From contig CM064875.1 in NCBI GenBank assembly GCA_032719365.1, positions 16,231,816 through 16,295,815 of the forward strand: a DNA stretch of 64,000 nt, written 5' to 3'. This document shows, piece by piece, positions 24,184-35,418 of the stretch. Source of the DNA: Prinsepia uniflora. Taxonomy: Eukaryota > Streptophyta > Magnoliopsida > Rosales > Rosaceae. The position numbers and the translations under genes were made by a program. A model generated the notes under the pieces. The model had not been told where the DNA came from. It saw only the letters and a list, made by a program, of their open reading frames with translations, and ran no database searches. Every line of letters starts with the position of its first letter. Position 1 is the stretch's first letter.

Positions 24184-24742
24184 TGTTGAGGTGTAAACTG
24201 CCACATGGACAGGGTGCCAGCTGGACAAGTGAGTCTAGAAGCTTTAGAGTAATCAAATGTGTGTGTGTGTGTGACCTGTAATGTAACCGTGAGGAGAGAG
24301 GAGTGGTTTACTTGATTGCAAAGTTTTGTAACTAACTTGCTAGGTGTCAGTTTTCCATTAGATGTTGAGTGAGAGCATCTAAGCTGTGAGGTGTGTGAAT
24401 TGTACGAGTGAGGTGCATATGTGAAAACAGATTGAATGGAATGAAAATACAGAGAAGATTTCAGAGTGAACAAGTGTACTAAAATCGTGTGAGGAATTTT
24501 AGCAAACAGGTTGTGTGCATCAGAGAGTAGTGATTGCACACACACCATTCAATCATCATCATCTTCCTCATTTAATCAATGAAACAGTAAACAATCAAAT
24601 ACATTTCATTCTAACCTAAACCAACGAGCTAGCCTCGATTCAATTCAGCTAGTGTGTGCAAGAGTGAGTGTCAAGCTCAGTGAAGAACTCTACCTGAGCT
24701 GCAGTTCTCGTGCTCCTGGGATTCATCCTTCGAACTGCAATA
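24184..24742 (+). repeat. 5' LTR of the Copia element
   Basis: The LTR is 559 bp, starts TGTTGAGGTG and ends CTGCAATA, directly abutting the primer-binding site. The target-site duplication forces the end to be TA, not the usual CA. It contains a (GT)7 run near 24259. Confidence 0.92.
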
Positions 24743-24754
24743 TGGTATCAGAGC
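24743..24754 (+). other. Primer-binding site of the Copia element
   Basis: TGGTATCAGAGC follows the 5' LTR without a spacer and matches the 3' end of plant initiator-Met tRNA. Confidence 0.92.
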
Positions 24755-24828
24755 AGGCTTGATCTGCATCTGGGGCGTGAGTGGAGAAGAAGAAGCAATC
24801 GCACTTGACGTTTGAAGCTGCATCTGCA

Positions 24829-27800
24829 ATGGCAGGTCATGGAGGTGACTTGAAGATCCCACTCTTCAATGGAAGTAACTACGACTTCTGGAGAGTAAAG
24901 ATGAGGACAGTTCTACTTGCTTGTGATCTCTGGGAGTACATTGAGATTGGAATCCCAGAGTCACCAAGGACAACTGAAGTCACTGGTGAGAATCCTGCTA
25001 CACAACCTGCTGCACAAACTGAAATCAGACCAACTCACATTGACCGTGTCAAGGATGCTAAGGCATTAAGCATGATTCAGAATGCAGTCACTGATGAGAT
25101 TTTTCCCAGAATTCAGAATGAGGTCAAAGCTAAAGAAGCTTGGGATGTTTTGCAGAGAGAGTACAGAGGAGATTCCAAGGTACGGTCAGTTAAACTACAA
25201 TCCCTTAGAAGAGATTTTGAGTATGCAAGAATGAAGGAAGATGGAACATTATCTCTGTATCTGTCAAGATTGTATGCAATAGTGAATAACATGAGAACTT
25301 ATGGAGAGGATATCACTGAAAAACGTTTAGCTCAAAAGATTCTGATCAGTCTTACCAAACCATTTGATCCTATAGTGTCTATTATTGAAGAAACCAGGGA
25401 CATTGACACTGTAAATGTTGAGAGTGTTGTGGCCTCAATAAGGGCATTTGATCAAAGGTTGGAGATGCATACAGATGGAGGTTTAGATAAAGCCCTAGCT
25501 AGTCTATCTGTGTCAAATAGGCCAAGCCATGGCACTGATCGTTGGAAAACCAAGAAACCTTTCAAGTCCACTAAGAATTGGAACCAGAAGAACAGTTCAG
25601 TAAAGTTCAATTCAAGTCAGGGATCGGGTGCTGGTTCTAACTCAGGAGCTGGTACTAGTAAGGGTGATTATCTAGGGACAAAACCTCACTGCAAGAAGTG
25701 TGACAGGCATCACTATGGAAATTGTTGGTTCAAGGGTGGTGTCAAGTGCTACAACTGTCAAAAGTTTGGTCATATGGCTAAAGATTGTACACAGAAGCCA
25801 GCAGGAAATTTGGCACAAGAAATTACAGATCCATCACCTAATCTGTTCTATGCTTGCAATGCTGCAGCAGTCAAGGATTGCAGTAAATGGTATCTTGACA
25901 GTGCTTGCAGTAATCATATGACAGGGCAGGAATCTATGTTAATTGATATAGATAGAACTGTTAAAGCAAGAGTGAAGATGGGAGATGGAAATCTTGTGCA
26001 GGCAGTGGGGAAAGGCACACTGGTGGTACAGACTAAACAGGGAGAGAGGCATATCAAAGAAGTGATGCTCTTACCAGGACTGGATGAAAACCTGTTGAGT
26101 ATTGGACAAATGATAGAGCATGGGTACTTTCTGATGTTTGGGGATCAAACTGTGGACATCTATGAGGACAGTTCCATGACACAGAAAGTTGCTAAGGTTC
26201 AAATGACCAGGAATAGATGTTTTCCTTTGTCATTTGAATCTGTTAACCCAGTAGCAATGAGAGCCACAGTGAGTGAAGCCTCTGAACTTTGGCACAGGAG
26301 ATTTGGACACCTAAACTTCAAGAGTTTGAAGCTGCTACAACAAAAAGATATGGTGGTAGGACTACCTATGCTGCAAGCTAAAGGAGAAGTCTGTGAAGGG
26401 TGTGTGGCCGGGAAGATGCATGTTGAGCAGTTTGACAAAGATCCCACTTGGAAAGCATCTGATCCACTGGAATTGATTCACACAGATGTGTGTGGACCAA
26501 TGCAGGAGACAACAAATGGTGGAAACAGATACTTTCTTACCTTCATAGACGACCATACCAGGATGTGCTGGTTATACTTCCTTACACACAAGTCTGGAGT
26601 ACTTGGTGTTTTCAAGAAGTTCAAGAAGATGGTGGAGCTGCAGAGTGGATATAAGATCAAAAGGATCAGGAGTGACAGAGGAGGAGAGTACATGTCACAG
26701 GAATTTCAGACTTTCTGTGAAGAAACAGGAATATGCAGACAGTTAACTGTTGCATACTCACCACAGCAGAATGGTGTGGCAGAAAGAAAGAATAGGACTC
26801 TGGTTGAAATGGCCAGGTCAATGATGCAAGAGAAGGATGTTCCTAACAAGTTCTGGGGTGAAGCTATAAACACTGCATGCTACCTTCTGAACAGATGTCC
26901 AACAAGCTCACTAAATGGCATGACACCATTTGAAAAGTTCACAGGGAGAAAACCAGGTGTCAAACATCTTAGAGTTTTTGGATGTGTTTGCTATACACAT
27001 GTTCCAAATCAACTAAGACAGAAGTTGGACAAGAAAGGGATTAAATGTGTGTTCATGGGTTATGGGAGCTGTGAAAAGGGATATAGGCTCTATAACCTGG
27101 AAACTAACAAGATTGTGATATCCAGAACTGTAGAGTTTGATGAAGGAACAAAGTGGAGATGGAATGAAACAAGAGAAGGAAATGAGGGGTTATATGTGAG
27201 GCAATTAGGAATTGATCATGAGCAAGGACAGGTTCAAGCATTGAATGAGGATTCTGTTGAACAAGCACAAGATCATGAGGAATCAGTTGATCAGAACCTT
27301 TCTGATCCTGATTCTCCAGAGATGCCTCAACCTAAGTATAGGGACTTAAGTGATGTGTATGCAAGGTGTCATATGAGTATCATTGAGCCTGAAAACTATC
27401 ATGATGCAGCAAGGGACAGAGGATGGCAGAAAGCTATGGAAGATGAGCTTGAAATGATTGAGAAGAATGGTACATGGGAGTTGGTTAAGAAACCACTTAA
27501 TAAACCAGTCATTGGTGTTAAGTGGGTTTATAAAACCAAACTGAATCTTGATGGTTCAGTACAGAAGCAGAAAGCAAGATTGGTTGCCAAGGGATACTCT
27601 CAAAAGCCAGGGATCGACTTTAATGAGACTTTTGCCCCTGTGGCCAGATTAGATACAATCAGAACACTGATTGCATTGGCTGCACAGAAGCAATGGAGGC
27701 TGTATCAACTGGATGTCAAATCAGCCTTCCTGAATGGTGTTTTACAGGAAGAAGTGTATGTGCATCAGCCTGAAGGCTATGAGGTTAAGGGACAGGAGGA

Positions 27801-28941
27801 GAAAGTCTACAGGCTATACAAGGCTTTGTATGGGCTAAAGCAAGCCCCTAGGGCCTGGTATGGGGAAATCGACTCCTATCTACTTAGGTGTGGTTTTCAG
27901 AGGAGCACAAGTGAAGCAACCTTATATCTCAGAGTTAATCAAGATGTGGGAACCTTGATTGTATCAATATATGTTAATGATATTATCTATACTGGTGACA
28001 GTGAGGGAATGATGCAGGAGTTTAAATCAGAAATGATGAGGAGGTATGAGATGACTGATTTAGGATTACTTCACCATTTTCTTGGAATGGGAATCTTACA
28101 GTCTCAGTCTAGCATCTATATTCATCAACGAACATATGCTCAGACACTACTCAACAAGTTTGGACTGAAAAACTGCAAACCTGCAGGAACTCCCCTTGCA
28201 GCAAATGACAAACTGCAGAAGGAAGATGGGAGTGGGGCTGCAAATGAACAAGAATACAGACAGATTGTGGGCAGTCTGTTGTATCTTACTGCCACCAGAC
28301 CAGACATTATGTATGCCTCAAGTCTCCTAGCCAGGTTCATGCACAATCCTACTAAGAAGCACTTTGGAACAGCAAAGAGAGTTCTTAGGTATGTGCAAGG
28401 GACTTTGAACTATGGCCTAGAGTACAAGAAAGGAAATGCTGCAATCCTACTTGGTTTCTGTGATAGTGACTGGGGAGGATCGATTGATGATAGCAAAAGT
28501 ACTACAGGGTATGCTTTCAGCTTTGGGAGTGGAGTTTTCTCATGGGCCTCAGTCAAGCAATCAAGTATTGCCCTATCTACAGCAGAGGCTGAATATGTTA
28601 GTGCTTGTGAAGCAACTACACAGGCCATTTGGTTAAGGTTTGTCCTAAAGGATTTCGGGGAGGAACAGGTGGCAGCTACAAGTTTGATGTGTGACAATCA
28701 ATCTGCCATTGCTATGGCAAGAAATCCTGTTTTTCATCAGAAAACTAAACACATAAACAGGAAGGTGCATTACATAAGAGAGGCTATACAGAATGGAGAT
28801 GTCACACTCCTTTACTGCAGGACTGAAGATCAAATTGCAGACATCTTCACCAAACCTCTGCCTAAAGCTAGATTCAACTACCTACGGGGTTTGCTAGGAG
28901 TATGTCCAGTGAACAGTTTAGGAGGGGCTGTTGAGGTGTAA
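24829..28941 (+). CDS. Copia gag-pol polyprotein (1,370 residues)
   Basis: One uninterrupted frame from the ATG at 24829 (MAGHGGDLKIP) to a TAA at 28939 that lies inside the 3' LTR. Order: gag with the FNGSNYDFWRVKM start; CCHC zinc knuckle at residues 307-320; protease around WYLDSACSNHMTG (354-366, Asp357); HHCC integrase finger from about 488; integrase core with Asp553, Asp616 and Glu652, the last two in exact D-35-E spacing; reverse transcriptase from about 900 with Asp962 in YQLDVKSAFLNG; RNase H with DSDWGG and STAEAEY. This is the Copia order, integrase before reverse transcriptase. The catalytic YVDD-type box reads YVND (1048-1051), with Asn at the first aspartate, so the encoded transcriptase should be inactive unless this is a sequencing error. 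Longer frames would need the GTG at 24781. Confidence 0.96.
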   Translation: MAGHGGDLKIPLFNGSNYDFWRVKMRTVLLACDLWEYIEIGIPESPRTTEVTGENPATQPAAQTEIRPTHIDRVKDAKALSMIQNAVTDEIFPRIQNEVKAKEAWDVLQREYRGDSKVRSVKLQSLRRDFEYARMKEDGTLSLYLSRLYAIVNNMRTYGEDITEKRLAQKILISLTKPFDPIVSIIEETRDIDTVNVESVVASIRAFDQRLEMHTDGGLDKALASLSVSNRPSHGTDRWKTKKPFKSTKNWNQKNSSVKFNSSQGSGAGSNSGAGTSKGDYLGTKPHCKKCDRHHYGNCWFKGGVKCYNCQKFGHMAKDCTQKPAGNLAQEITDPSPNLFYACNAAAVKDCSKWYLDSACSNHMTGQESMLIDIDRTVKARVKMGDGNLVQAVGKGTLVVQTKQGERHIKEVMLLPGLDENLLSIGQMIEHGYFLMFGDQTVDIYEDSSMTQKVAKVQMTRNRCFPLSFESVNPVAMRATVSEASELWHRRFGHLNFKSLKLLQQKDMVVGLPMLQAKGEVCEGCVAGKMHVEQFDKDPTWKASDPLELIHTDVCGPMQETTNGGNRYFLTFIDDHTRMCWLYFLTHKSGVLGVFKKFKKMVELQSGYKIKRIRSDRGGEYMSQEFQTFCEETGICRQLTVAYSPQQNGVAERKNRTLVEMARSMMQEKDVPNKFWGEAINTACYLLNRCPTSSLNGMTPFEKFTGRKPGVKHLRVFGCVCYTHVPNQLRQKLDKKGIKCVFMGYGSCEKGYRLYNLETNKIVISRTVEFDEGTKWRWNETREGNEGLYVRQLGIDHEQGQVQALNEDSVEQAQDHEESVDQNLSDPDSPEMPQPKYRDLSDVYARCHMSIIEPENYHDAARDRGWQKAMEDELEMIEKNGTWELVKKPLNKPVIGVKWVYKTKLNLDGSVQKQKARLVAKGYSQKPGIDFNETFAPVARLDTIRTLIALAAQKQWRLYQLDVKSAFLNGVLQEEVYVHQPEGYEVKGQEEKVYRLYKALYGLKQAPRAWYGEIDSYLLRCGFQRSTSEATLYLRVNQDVGTLIVSIYVNDIIYTGDSEGMMQEFKSEMMRRYEMTDLGLLHHFLGMGILQSQSSIYIHQRTYAQTLLNKFGLKNCKPAGTPLAANDKLQKEDGSGAANEQEYRQIVGSLLYLTATRPDIMYASSLLARFMHNPTKKHFGTAKRVLRYVQGTLNYGLEYKKGNAAILLGFCDSDWGGSIDDSKSTTGYAFSFGSGVFSWASVKQSSIALSTAEAEYVSACEATTQAIWLRFVLKDFGEEQVAATSLMCDNQSAIAMARNPVFHQKTKHINRKVHYIREAIQNGDVTLLYCRTEDQIADIFTKPLPKARFNYLRGLLGVCPVNSLGGAVEV
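28920..28928 (+). other. Polypurine tract of the Copia element
   Basis: The purine-rich AGGAGGGGC lies immediately before the 3' LTR start TGTTGAGG, while still inside the gag-pol frame. Confidence 0.8.
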
Positions 28942-29485
28942 ACTGCCACATGGATAGGGTGCCAGCTGGACAAGTGAGTCTAGAAGCTTTAGAGTAATCA
29001 AATGTGTGTGTGTGTGACCTGTAATGTAACCGTGAGGAGAGAGGAGTGGTTTACTTGATTGCAAAGTTTTGTAACTAACTTGCTAGGTGTCAGTTTTCCA
29101 TTAGATGTTGAGTGAGAGCATCTAAGCTGTTAGGTGTGTGAATTGTACGAGTGAGGTGCATATGTGAAAACAGATTGAATGGAATGAAAATACAGAGAAG
29201 ATTTCAGAGTGAACAAGTGTACTAAAATCGTGTGAGGAATTTTAGCAAACAGGTTGTGTGCATCAGAGAGTAGTGATTGCACACACACCATTCAATCATC
29301 ATCATCTTCCTCATTTAATCAATGAAACAGTAAACAATCAAATACATTTCATTCTAACCTAAACCAACGAGCTAGCCTCGATTCAATTCAGCTAGTGTGT
29401 GCAAGAGTGAGTGTCAAGCTCAGTGAAGAACTCTACCTGAGCTGCAGTTCTCGTGCTCCTGGGATTCATCCTTCGAACTGCAATA
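28929..29485 (+). repeat. 3' LTR of the Copia element
   Basis: The LTR is 557 bp and almost identical to 24184-24742. Its first bases supply the stop codon of gag-pol. It is followed by the AGGTG target duplication. Confidence 0.93.
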
Positions 29486-29930
29486 AGGTGTGACCCCATC
29501 CCACGAGCTTCACAATAACAAAGTTCTTCCATAGTTCATGCAACCTATCCTTCACCTTGGAGGAAAATCGGATAGAAGGCCTAGAACCCAGCCGTTCCAC
29601 ATAGACATCATCGTCTTTCAAAGCCAATAACGATAATGCACTCGTCACACCAGCAGACCGTGCCCCTGGTTTGAACGATGTCGTCCTCTGTAATGCATCT
29701 TTGAAGGATTGCCCAGTCCACTCGTCCCTAGTAGCCTTGCCAGCCACGGAACCTACAAACACGTGAACGCCCATATCGTCTCGTTGTCAATTCACACTAG
29801 CAGCTTGAGGGTCATCTTTATCCCCTCACATCACCAGCCTGGATGCCGCAAAACGAAACTCGGTAGACTGTGCCACCGTACCTGAGAATAGAGGCAGTAT
29901 TCCAAACCCTAGCAAAGCGTTTAAATTTAA
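29486..29930 (-). pseudogene. LINE retrotransposon ORF1, 5' part
   Basis: The minus strand encodes a fragment ending FSSKVKDRLHELWKNFVIVK and LVGWGH, the beginning of the DUF4283 domain of plant LINE ORF1. After removing the Copia element and one target duplication, the frame continues directly into TYGYLETRM at 24178. An in-frame start is plausible near 29774, with a leader up to about 29930. This is the 5' part of the ORF1 pseudogene at 22936-24183. Confidence 0.75.
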
Positions 29931-31796
29931 TTTTACCCAACATGAAACTTTACAAGTTGTTAATATATTTTTAATTAACTTTTTTAAATTTTTTTTTTGC
30001 TAAGATATGTGTGAGAAGTCAAGAGAAATGAAATAATGGGAGAACAATTGTGTGTGTTTATTTTTTATTTTTAATATAATTGATTAAATTTGCCTTAAAT
30101 TATTATTTTTATATAAAATAAGAGCTTCATTTATTGCAAAGATTAGGTATCTGGTTGATAACGGTCTTGATGATGCTTAGAGATTTCAAGTTATATTATT
30201 TTTTGTCTTACTTACTCTAAATCTTTTCTATAAATATAGAGTCTGATCATTAGATGTATTTACCCATATTTTTTGTCAAGTTATTGCAATCTAATTTATC
30301 TTTATTTTGTATCTTTATTCTATTAATAAATTTTTGTATTTTCTTAAAAGGAGTATATATATATATATATCCATGTATCTATATATATAAAGTCAGGTAG
30401 AGACATAATTCGAAGCTGTGAAACCCGCCATTGCTTAAAATAACAAGAAAATATATATCTTTATTCATAACTATTGTTAGATGTTTTTGAATGAAACATT
30501 TTTTTCTAATAAATAAAATGTCAATGGAGATACCCTTATTATACAACCAATCGCCGAACCAATTGTAACATTAGTTTACTTTTATAATGGAGTCTTTTGG
30601 ATGAATTTACAGTAAATCTTTTGGATGAATTTATAGAAAGTGAGTCATATTTATATTAAAATTTTAACTAAAGTGATGAAATATAAATACCTTTTAAAAA
30701 GTTCCCATTAATACTCCAATATTTTTTAATTTTTTTTTATATATATGATATAACCGAATCTATTAGGAGGAGTCAAAGGAAAAGTGAGGAAGGAAGTGAG
30801 GTAGGCAGATAAATAAATGGTCACATGAAGATCACAACTTTTGCAACCGTATAATTATTCTTCCTTAAAAGAAGAAGAAAAAAAGAAAGTCGCCTTCATC
30901 AGAATCACAACCACTTGCAACAAAGTGACCTAGCTGAGCTCCAACTCAATCTGCAGAACATGTTTAGTGGGGGATTCAGAGACTAAGACATTGTGCTTGC
31001 CAACAAACAAACAAATAGGGATATTTGTATGACGTATTTATTATTTACAAACAAACAAATAGTGATATTTGTATGACATGTATATTATTCCGTAATCAAT
31101 TATCCATATGGGTGTGTGATCCATGGGATATATAATTTGGATTATTCGAAAAATTGTCATGTGTAAATCCCTTATTTTGTAGGTTTGTTATACTATTGTG
31201 GTGCATGTACTACAACCTTATTTGTAATGTATTTCTTACTATTTTTTTCTAAATCCCTTAAAACTTTAAACTTCAACAAAAATGAGAGCAATGTATAGTA
31301 GAAAGTGAAACATATTGGGAGTTAATTAAGAAATTCCCAATTTATTTGACAAAAATTAGGCAAAACGTCATACAAAAGTGAACATATAATTAAGAAAATT
31401 CACAATTTATTTGCGCAAAATGAAATTTTCTTGTTAGATTTAAGGGCATTTTGTAGCACAAAAGTTACAAAATTGAAATTAAGCTCTCATATTTACTGTT
31501 CATAAAGCTAAACAGTAATTAATTATTAGATAGAACTTATTGATATTCACTAGCCTACCAATATGCGACGCTCACGCACATAAGAGACATTTTTTTTAGA
31601 GTATCATTTTACACCTTTAATAATTTTTACTTTTATTTAAAACATTAAATGCTTGTATATTAAGCAAAATAAGATCTTACCTCAAATTTTTTTTTATTCA
31701 AAAATCCCTAAAAAGAATTTGTAAGTAATAAATTATGCATCTACCCTTTTATATCTCAATAAAGAGGATGAGTGAGTTATTGAAAATTCCTTTAAA
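29931..31796. other. AT-rich intergenic region
   Basis: No gene is supported. The region is very AT-rich, with a TA run at about 30354-30370 and short direct repeats such as TTTTGGATGAATTTA near 30596 and 30619. No transposon ends could be paired. Confidence 0.5.
31003..31089 (+). repeat. 44-bp tandem duplication
   Basis: Two copies of a unit starting ACAAACAAACAAATAG and containing GATATTTGTATGAC begin at 31003 and 31047, with few differences. Confidence 0.85.
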
Positions 31797-33484
31797 CAAG
31801 TGCACAATTAATTAATCAATCCTCACTACTCACAAGTGCACAATTAGTCACATAATCACATCCGCACTACGCGTAGGCAACCATCCAACCACATTCTCGG
31901 GATCAGACACATCTGGGCTCAACCCTCGGGCTTAGTCACATCTGGGCGAACACATCTCCAGGCTCAGACACATCCGAGTGGTACATCCAGGCTCAGTCGC
32001 ATCCGAGAAGCTGGCTTACCGTAAAAACAACTCACAATCATATCCCCCAAGCTCTGGTCGTCTAGGTGATCCCCTAGCTCCGACCGTCTAGGCACCCACA
32101 ATCACAATGAAAACCATCCCGGGATTATATCCCAAAACATTTCAATCAAATCCTTGACTTCAAACCAAGTCAAAATCATTCCCAACCGGGTCTCAAGCCC
32201 AAATACCATTTATACGTAAATCCGTAAAATCTCATAACAGTAAAATAATCCAGAAATCATCCTTGACTCACCAACTAAGTCAAAATATACGTTTTGAGGC
32301 TTATCCCAAAATATCATTTGCACATTCCTCGTAAAATGTGCCCGAAAGACCGATTAAAATAATCATTAAATCATAAATAATCATGCCAAATCACCATGAC
32401 ATCATTGCCATTCAAATCATGCAATCAATCATGTAAAACATTTAACTATGCATGCATAACAGTTTATAAAACAAACGTACACTCACACACCGTCCAAACT
32501 GCTTGCTTTTCGAGCTACACGCGTTTCTGTAATTTCTGGTACTTTCTAGAAATCTCGAATCCTGTCCAAAATCATTATTCGGGGTCACTAACAACTTAAT
32601 TAATATCCTATAAATTTCCCATAATTTTTTGGGAATTAAATATTAATTTAAAACAGAACATAAACCTTCGGACCCTCGAAACAATACCGAAACGGTGTCC
32701 GATCGACTCGAAACCAACACCAAAATGTTCGTTACATTAAATGGAACAACAGTCATGTTGACCTCACCTTAGGATAAGCCACCACGCGCCCTCACACGCC
32801 GATGTGAGTGGCTGCACTTGGGTGCCACACGCTTGCACAGTAAAGTACTACAGTGCATCGTCCTTACCCGTTTCTTTGTTAAATGGGTCGTTCAGCCCGC
32901 GTGTTGACCCAATTCAATTCCTGCGAATTTCACCTTGAATTCCTCAATTGATTCATCACATAGCATCGTAAGCACCTTAATTATGGGTCTGTTCCATCAA
33001 TTTCGATCTTAATTACTTGAAACCAATTCAACTTCATTCAATGTTTTCGAAGGATGTTCATCATCCCAGTTCATCAAATATTCATCGATTATTTCAATTA
33101 ATTAGTAAAGGAACATCACAGACTCATTTTAAAGATAACTTTGAAATCAATTTCGAGATCCTTTACCTCCAATTACCTGAACTCAACCACGAATTTTCGA
33201 GGGGTTGAGAACCTCCGTTCACGGTTGATACGACCCCATTTTCCTTCATTTCTGATTGGGTTCAACTCGCCTCAATCCCAGAAAGCTGAATTCAAGATCA
33301 ATTACAGCAATCATGGTCCATAAGTTCCAATTCGAAAATTGATCAATTCGAATTTCATGAATTTGGGTCTCGGGTTTTTTTGGGTGTTTTACTTAAGTCC
33401 TTCGAATTTCCTCTTCCCTTTTCACTCTGAATTCTAGTTTCTCAACGTCTCAGGTCCCATTTTTTTTTATCAGAAAAGGACATG
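31797..33484 (-). mobile_element. Left part of an old Gypsy LTR split by the LARD element
   Basis: This stretch is colinear with much of the solo LTR at 57372-59903: the same ACAAGTGCAC motifs, the TACGCGTAGGC and TCGGGATCAGACAC block (31870-32100), the dyad at 32154-32173 and the CATGCATAACAG box. Its low-coordinate end is truncated. The LARD element at 33485 has inserted with ACATG duplication, and the LTR resumes at 43060. Confidence 0.7.
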
Positions 33485-33661
33485 TGTAACGACCCGTCCC
33501 GGAATTCGGGACTAGATTACGGGCTAATCATGATTAGCAGGGTTAATCGGTGATTAGTTGGGCGAACTCCGACGAACGGTGCAAAATGACCGTTTTGCCC
33601 CTAGTCGTGGGTAAAACGTTGACTTTTATTCGGACGGTCAAATGGACTTTGACTAATGCCC

Positions 33662-33683
33662 GTGACGTAGTTTGGGACGTCAC
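33662..33683 (+). promoter_or_regulatory. Inverted TGACGT pair in the LTR
   Basis: GTGACGT and ACGTCAC form a perfect 7-bp dyad around an 8-base centre. TGACG is the core of bZIP (as-1/TGA-type) sites in plants, so this is a candidate enhancer of the LTR promoter. The same pair recurs at 62339-62360. Confidence 0.5.
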
Positions 33684-34837
33684 GAGTTCATAGACAAGCG
33701 GCACGTTCGATTTCGACGTTCGCGGTGAAAGTTATGACGTTCGGAAGTCCAAGGGCATTTTCGTAATTTGGACGAAATAAGGGGAAAATGTTGACTTTTT
33801 GATCGGGAGGTCCGATGGCTGAGGGCCAAGGACCGTTAGGAAGGTCTCGATGCCCTGAGTTCGTAGACAGGCGGCACGCATCAATCGGAGTCCGAATGAC
33901 CGAGTTACAGGCATGGATGCGTGAGGGGCATTTTGGTAATTTTCTGCACGGGGCAGAATTGTAATTTCACAGGGGCTGCTTGCTCGGTCACTGTAGCATC
34001 TGTGATTGGGAAACACGATCAGTGCACGGGTGATTTGTTTATGCTTGAAATTGGAACTGATTATGGGCTAAATGGTTATTTAATTGCTAATTGGACTGTG
34101 TGTGGGAGACACGGCCGTGTGGGACGGTGAGGAGGCGTTTAAACCATGGCTGGAGGTCTGTTCACGGGAAACATTTCCCAGTGGGACTGAGGGTGTCTCC
34201 CACGGGTTGCCGTCGATTGTGAGCCGTTAGTTGGGTGCCTGGTGAGAGTTAGGATCATTCTAGGTTGAGTTCGAAGTGAGGGCAGAGTGGTGTTGAGAGG
34301 AAATCGAGTTTGGAGGAAAAATGGAAAATGGAGGGAAAATACTCAGTTTAATTTCTGAGGTGAATTGGACCAAACCAAGGACGACTTGAGGCTTCTGGGA
34401 GGAATTGGAACTGAACCCCATCAACTTCGAAGGAAAACTGACGCGGGTTGGAGTGGTATTGAGGTTCATGTTTCAGAGTTGTGCAGGGACTGTGGACGAT
34501 CACTTCCAGGTAATGTCGTGTCCAATGATCTTGTATTTCAGTTCCTTTTAGGCCTGGAATCCTTACTGTGAAGTTAATTTGAGTTTGATTGAGAAAACAC
34601 AGAGTTTGGGTGATCGACCCGTTTGGGTGATCACGGGTCGTGGGTCTGATTTCGGGACGGTTATGTTGAATCGAGGACATGGAACTCTAATTGGATGGTT
34701 AATGATAATTTTAGGATCAAAATCAGATGAAATCGAGGTCGAATTGATAGCTATTTAACCGGGTTGTCACGCGGGTTGCAGGACCCGTTTGCAGAGGAAA
34801 CGGGCGAGGAAGACCTCGTTCACCATTACTGTAGCTG

Positions 34838-34856
34838 GCGTGTGGGTTTCACGCGC
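34838..34856 (+). repeat. GC-rich hairpin in the LARD 5' LTR
   Basis: GCGTGTG-GGTTT-CACGCGC, one G-T wobble; the 3' LTR copy (41557-41575) is perfect, GCGCGTG-GGTTT-CACGCGC. It follows a TACTGTAGCTG motif. Confidence 0.8.
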
Positions 34857-35418
34857 AGCCACTCAAGGCGGCGCGTGACGGCGCGTGGGCACAAATTCTG
34901 AGGTACGGTCAACACGAATTTTATCCTATACATTATAACGAACATTTTAGCGTTGGTTCCGTGTCAATCGGATCCCGTTCGGATGTTATTCGGGATGTCC
35001 GAAGGTTTTAAGTCGGGTTTAAAAATACTTAAAAATTCAGGAAAATTACGGGACTTGAATAGGATGTTATTGGGGAGGTTATTAACCCTCTAATGTGTTA
35101 TGAACAGGTTCGGGAGTCCCGGTGTTAGTGACGAGGCCCGGGAAGGCCGGTGGCACGCGTATCGAGGCGCTCGGTTAAATGGTCTGTGAGTGGACATTGG
35201 TTTTGATAAATTTTATGCATGCATAACTGTTTCATGATTGTTATAATTGTTTTTATATTCCTTGATTTGGATATCGGTGAATTTATGTGATTTCACGCAT
35301 TTCGAGGCGATTTACGAGTTTGCGCGTAAATCGAGATTTTCTGGTTTTGCACTGATTTCCATAATTGTGGTTCGGATATGATTTTATGAAACAGTTACGG
35401 ATTTGATAAAGTAAATTC

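Larger units (their letters stand above)
24184..29485 (+). mobile_element. Full-length young Ty1/Copia retrotransposon
   Basis: The element is 5,302 bp long, with 5' LTR 24184-24742 and 3' LTR 28929-29485, flanked by the perfect 5-bp duplication AGGTG (24179-24183 and 29486-29490). The two LTRs differ by only two substitutions and one GT unit by hand comparison (about 0.4%). A primer-binding site, uninterrupted gag-pol frame and polypurine tract are all present. It sits inside a LINE ORF1. The only visible defect is one substitution in the reverse transcriptase catalytic motif. Confidence 0.97.

Noticed and set aside
24781..24828. N-terminal extension of the Copia polyprotein from a GTG codon
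   Set aside because: Plant mRNAs normally start at ATG; the ATG at 24829 precedes the expected gag start and is used instead.
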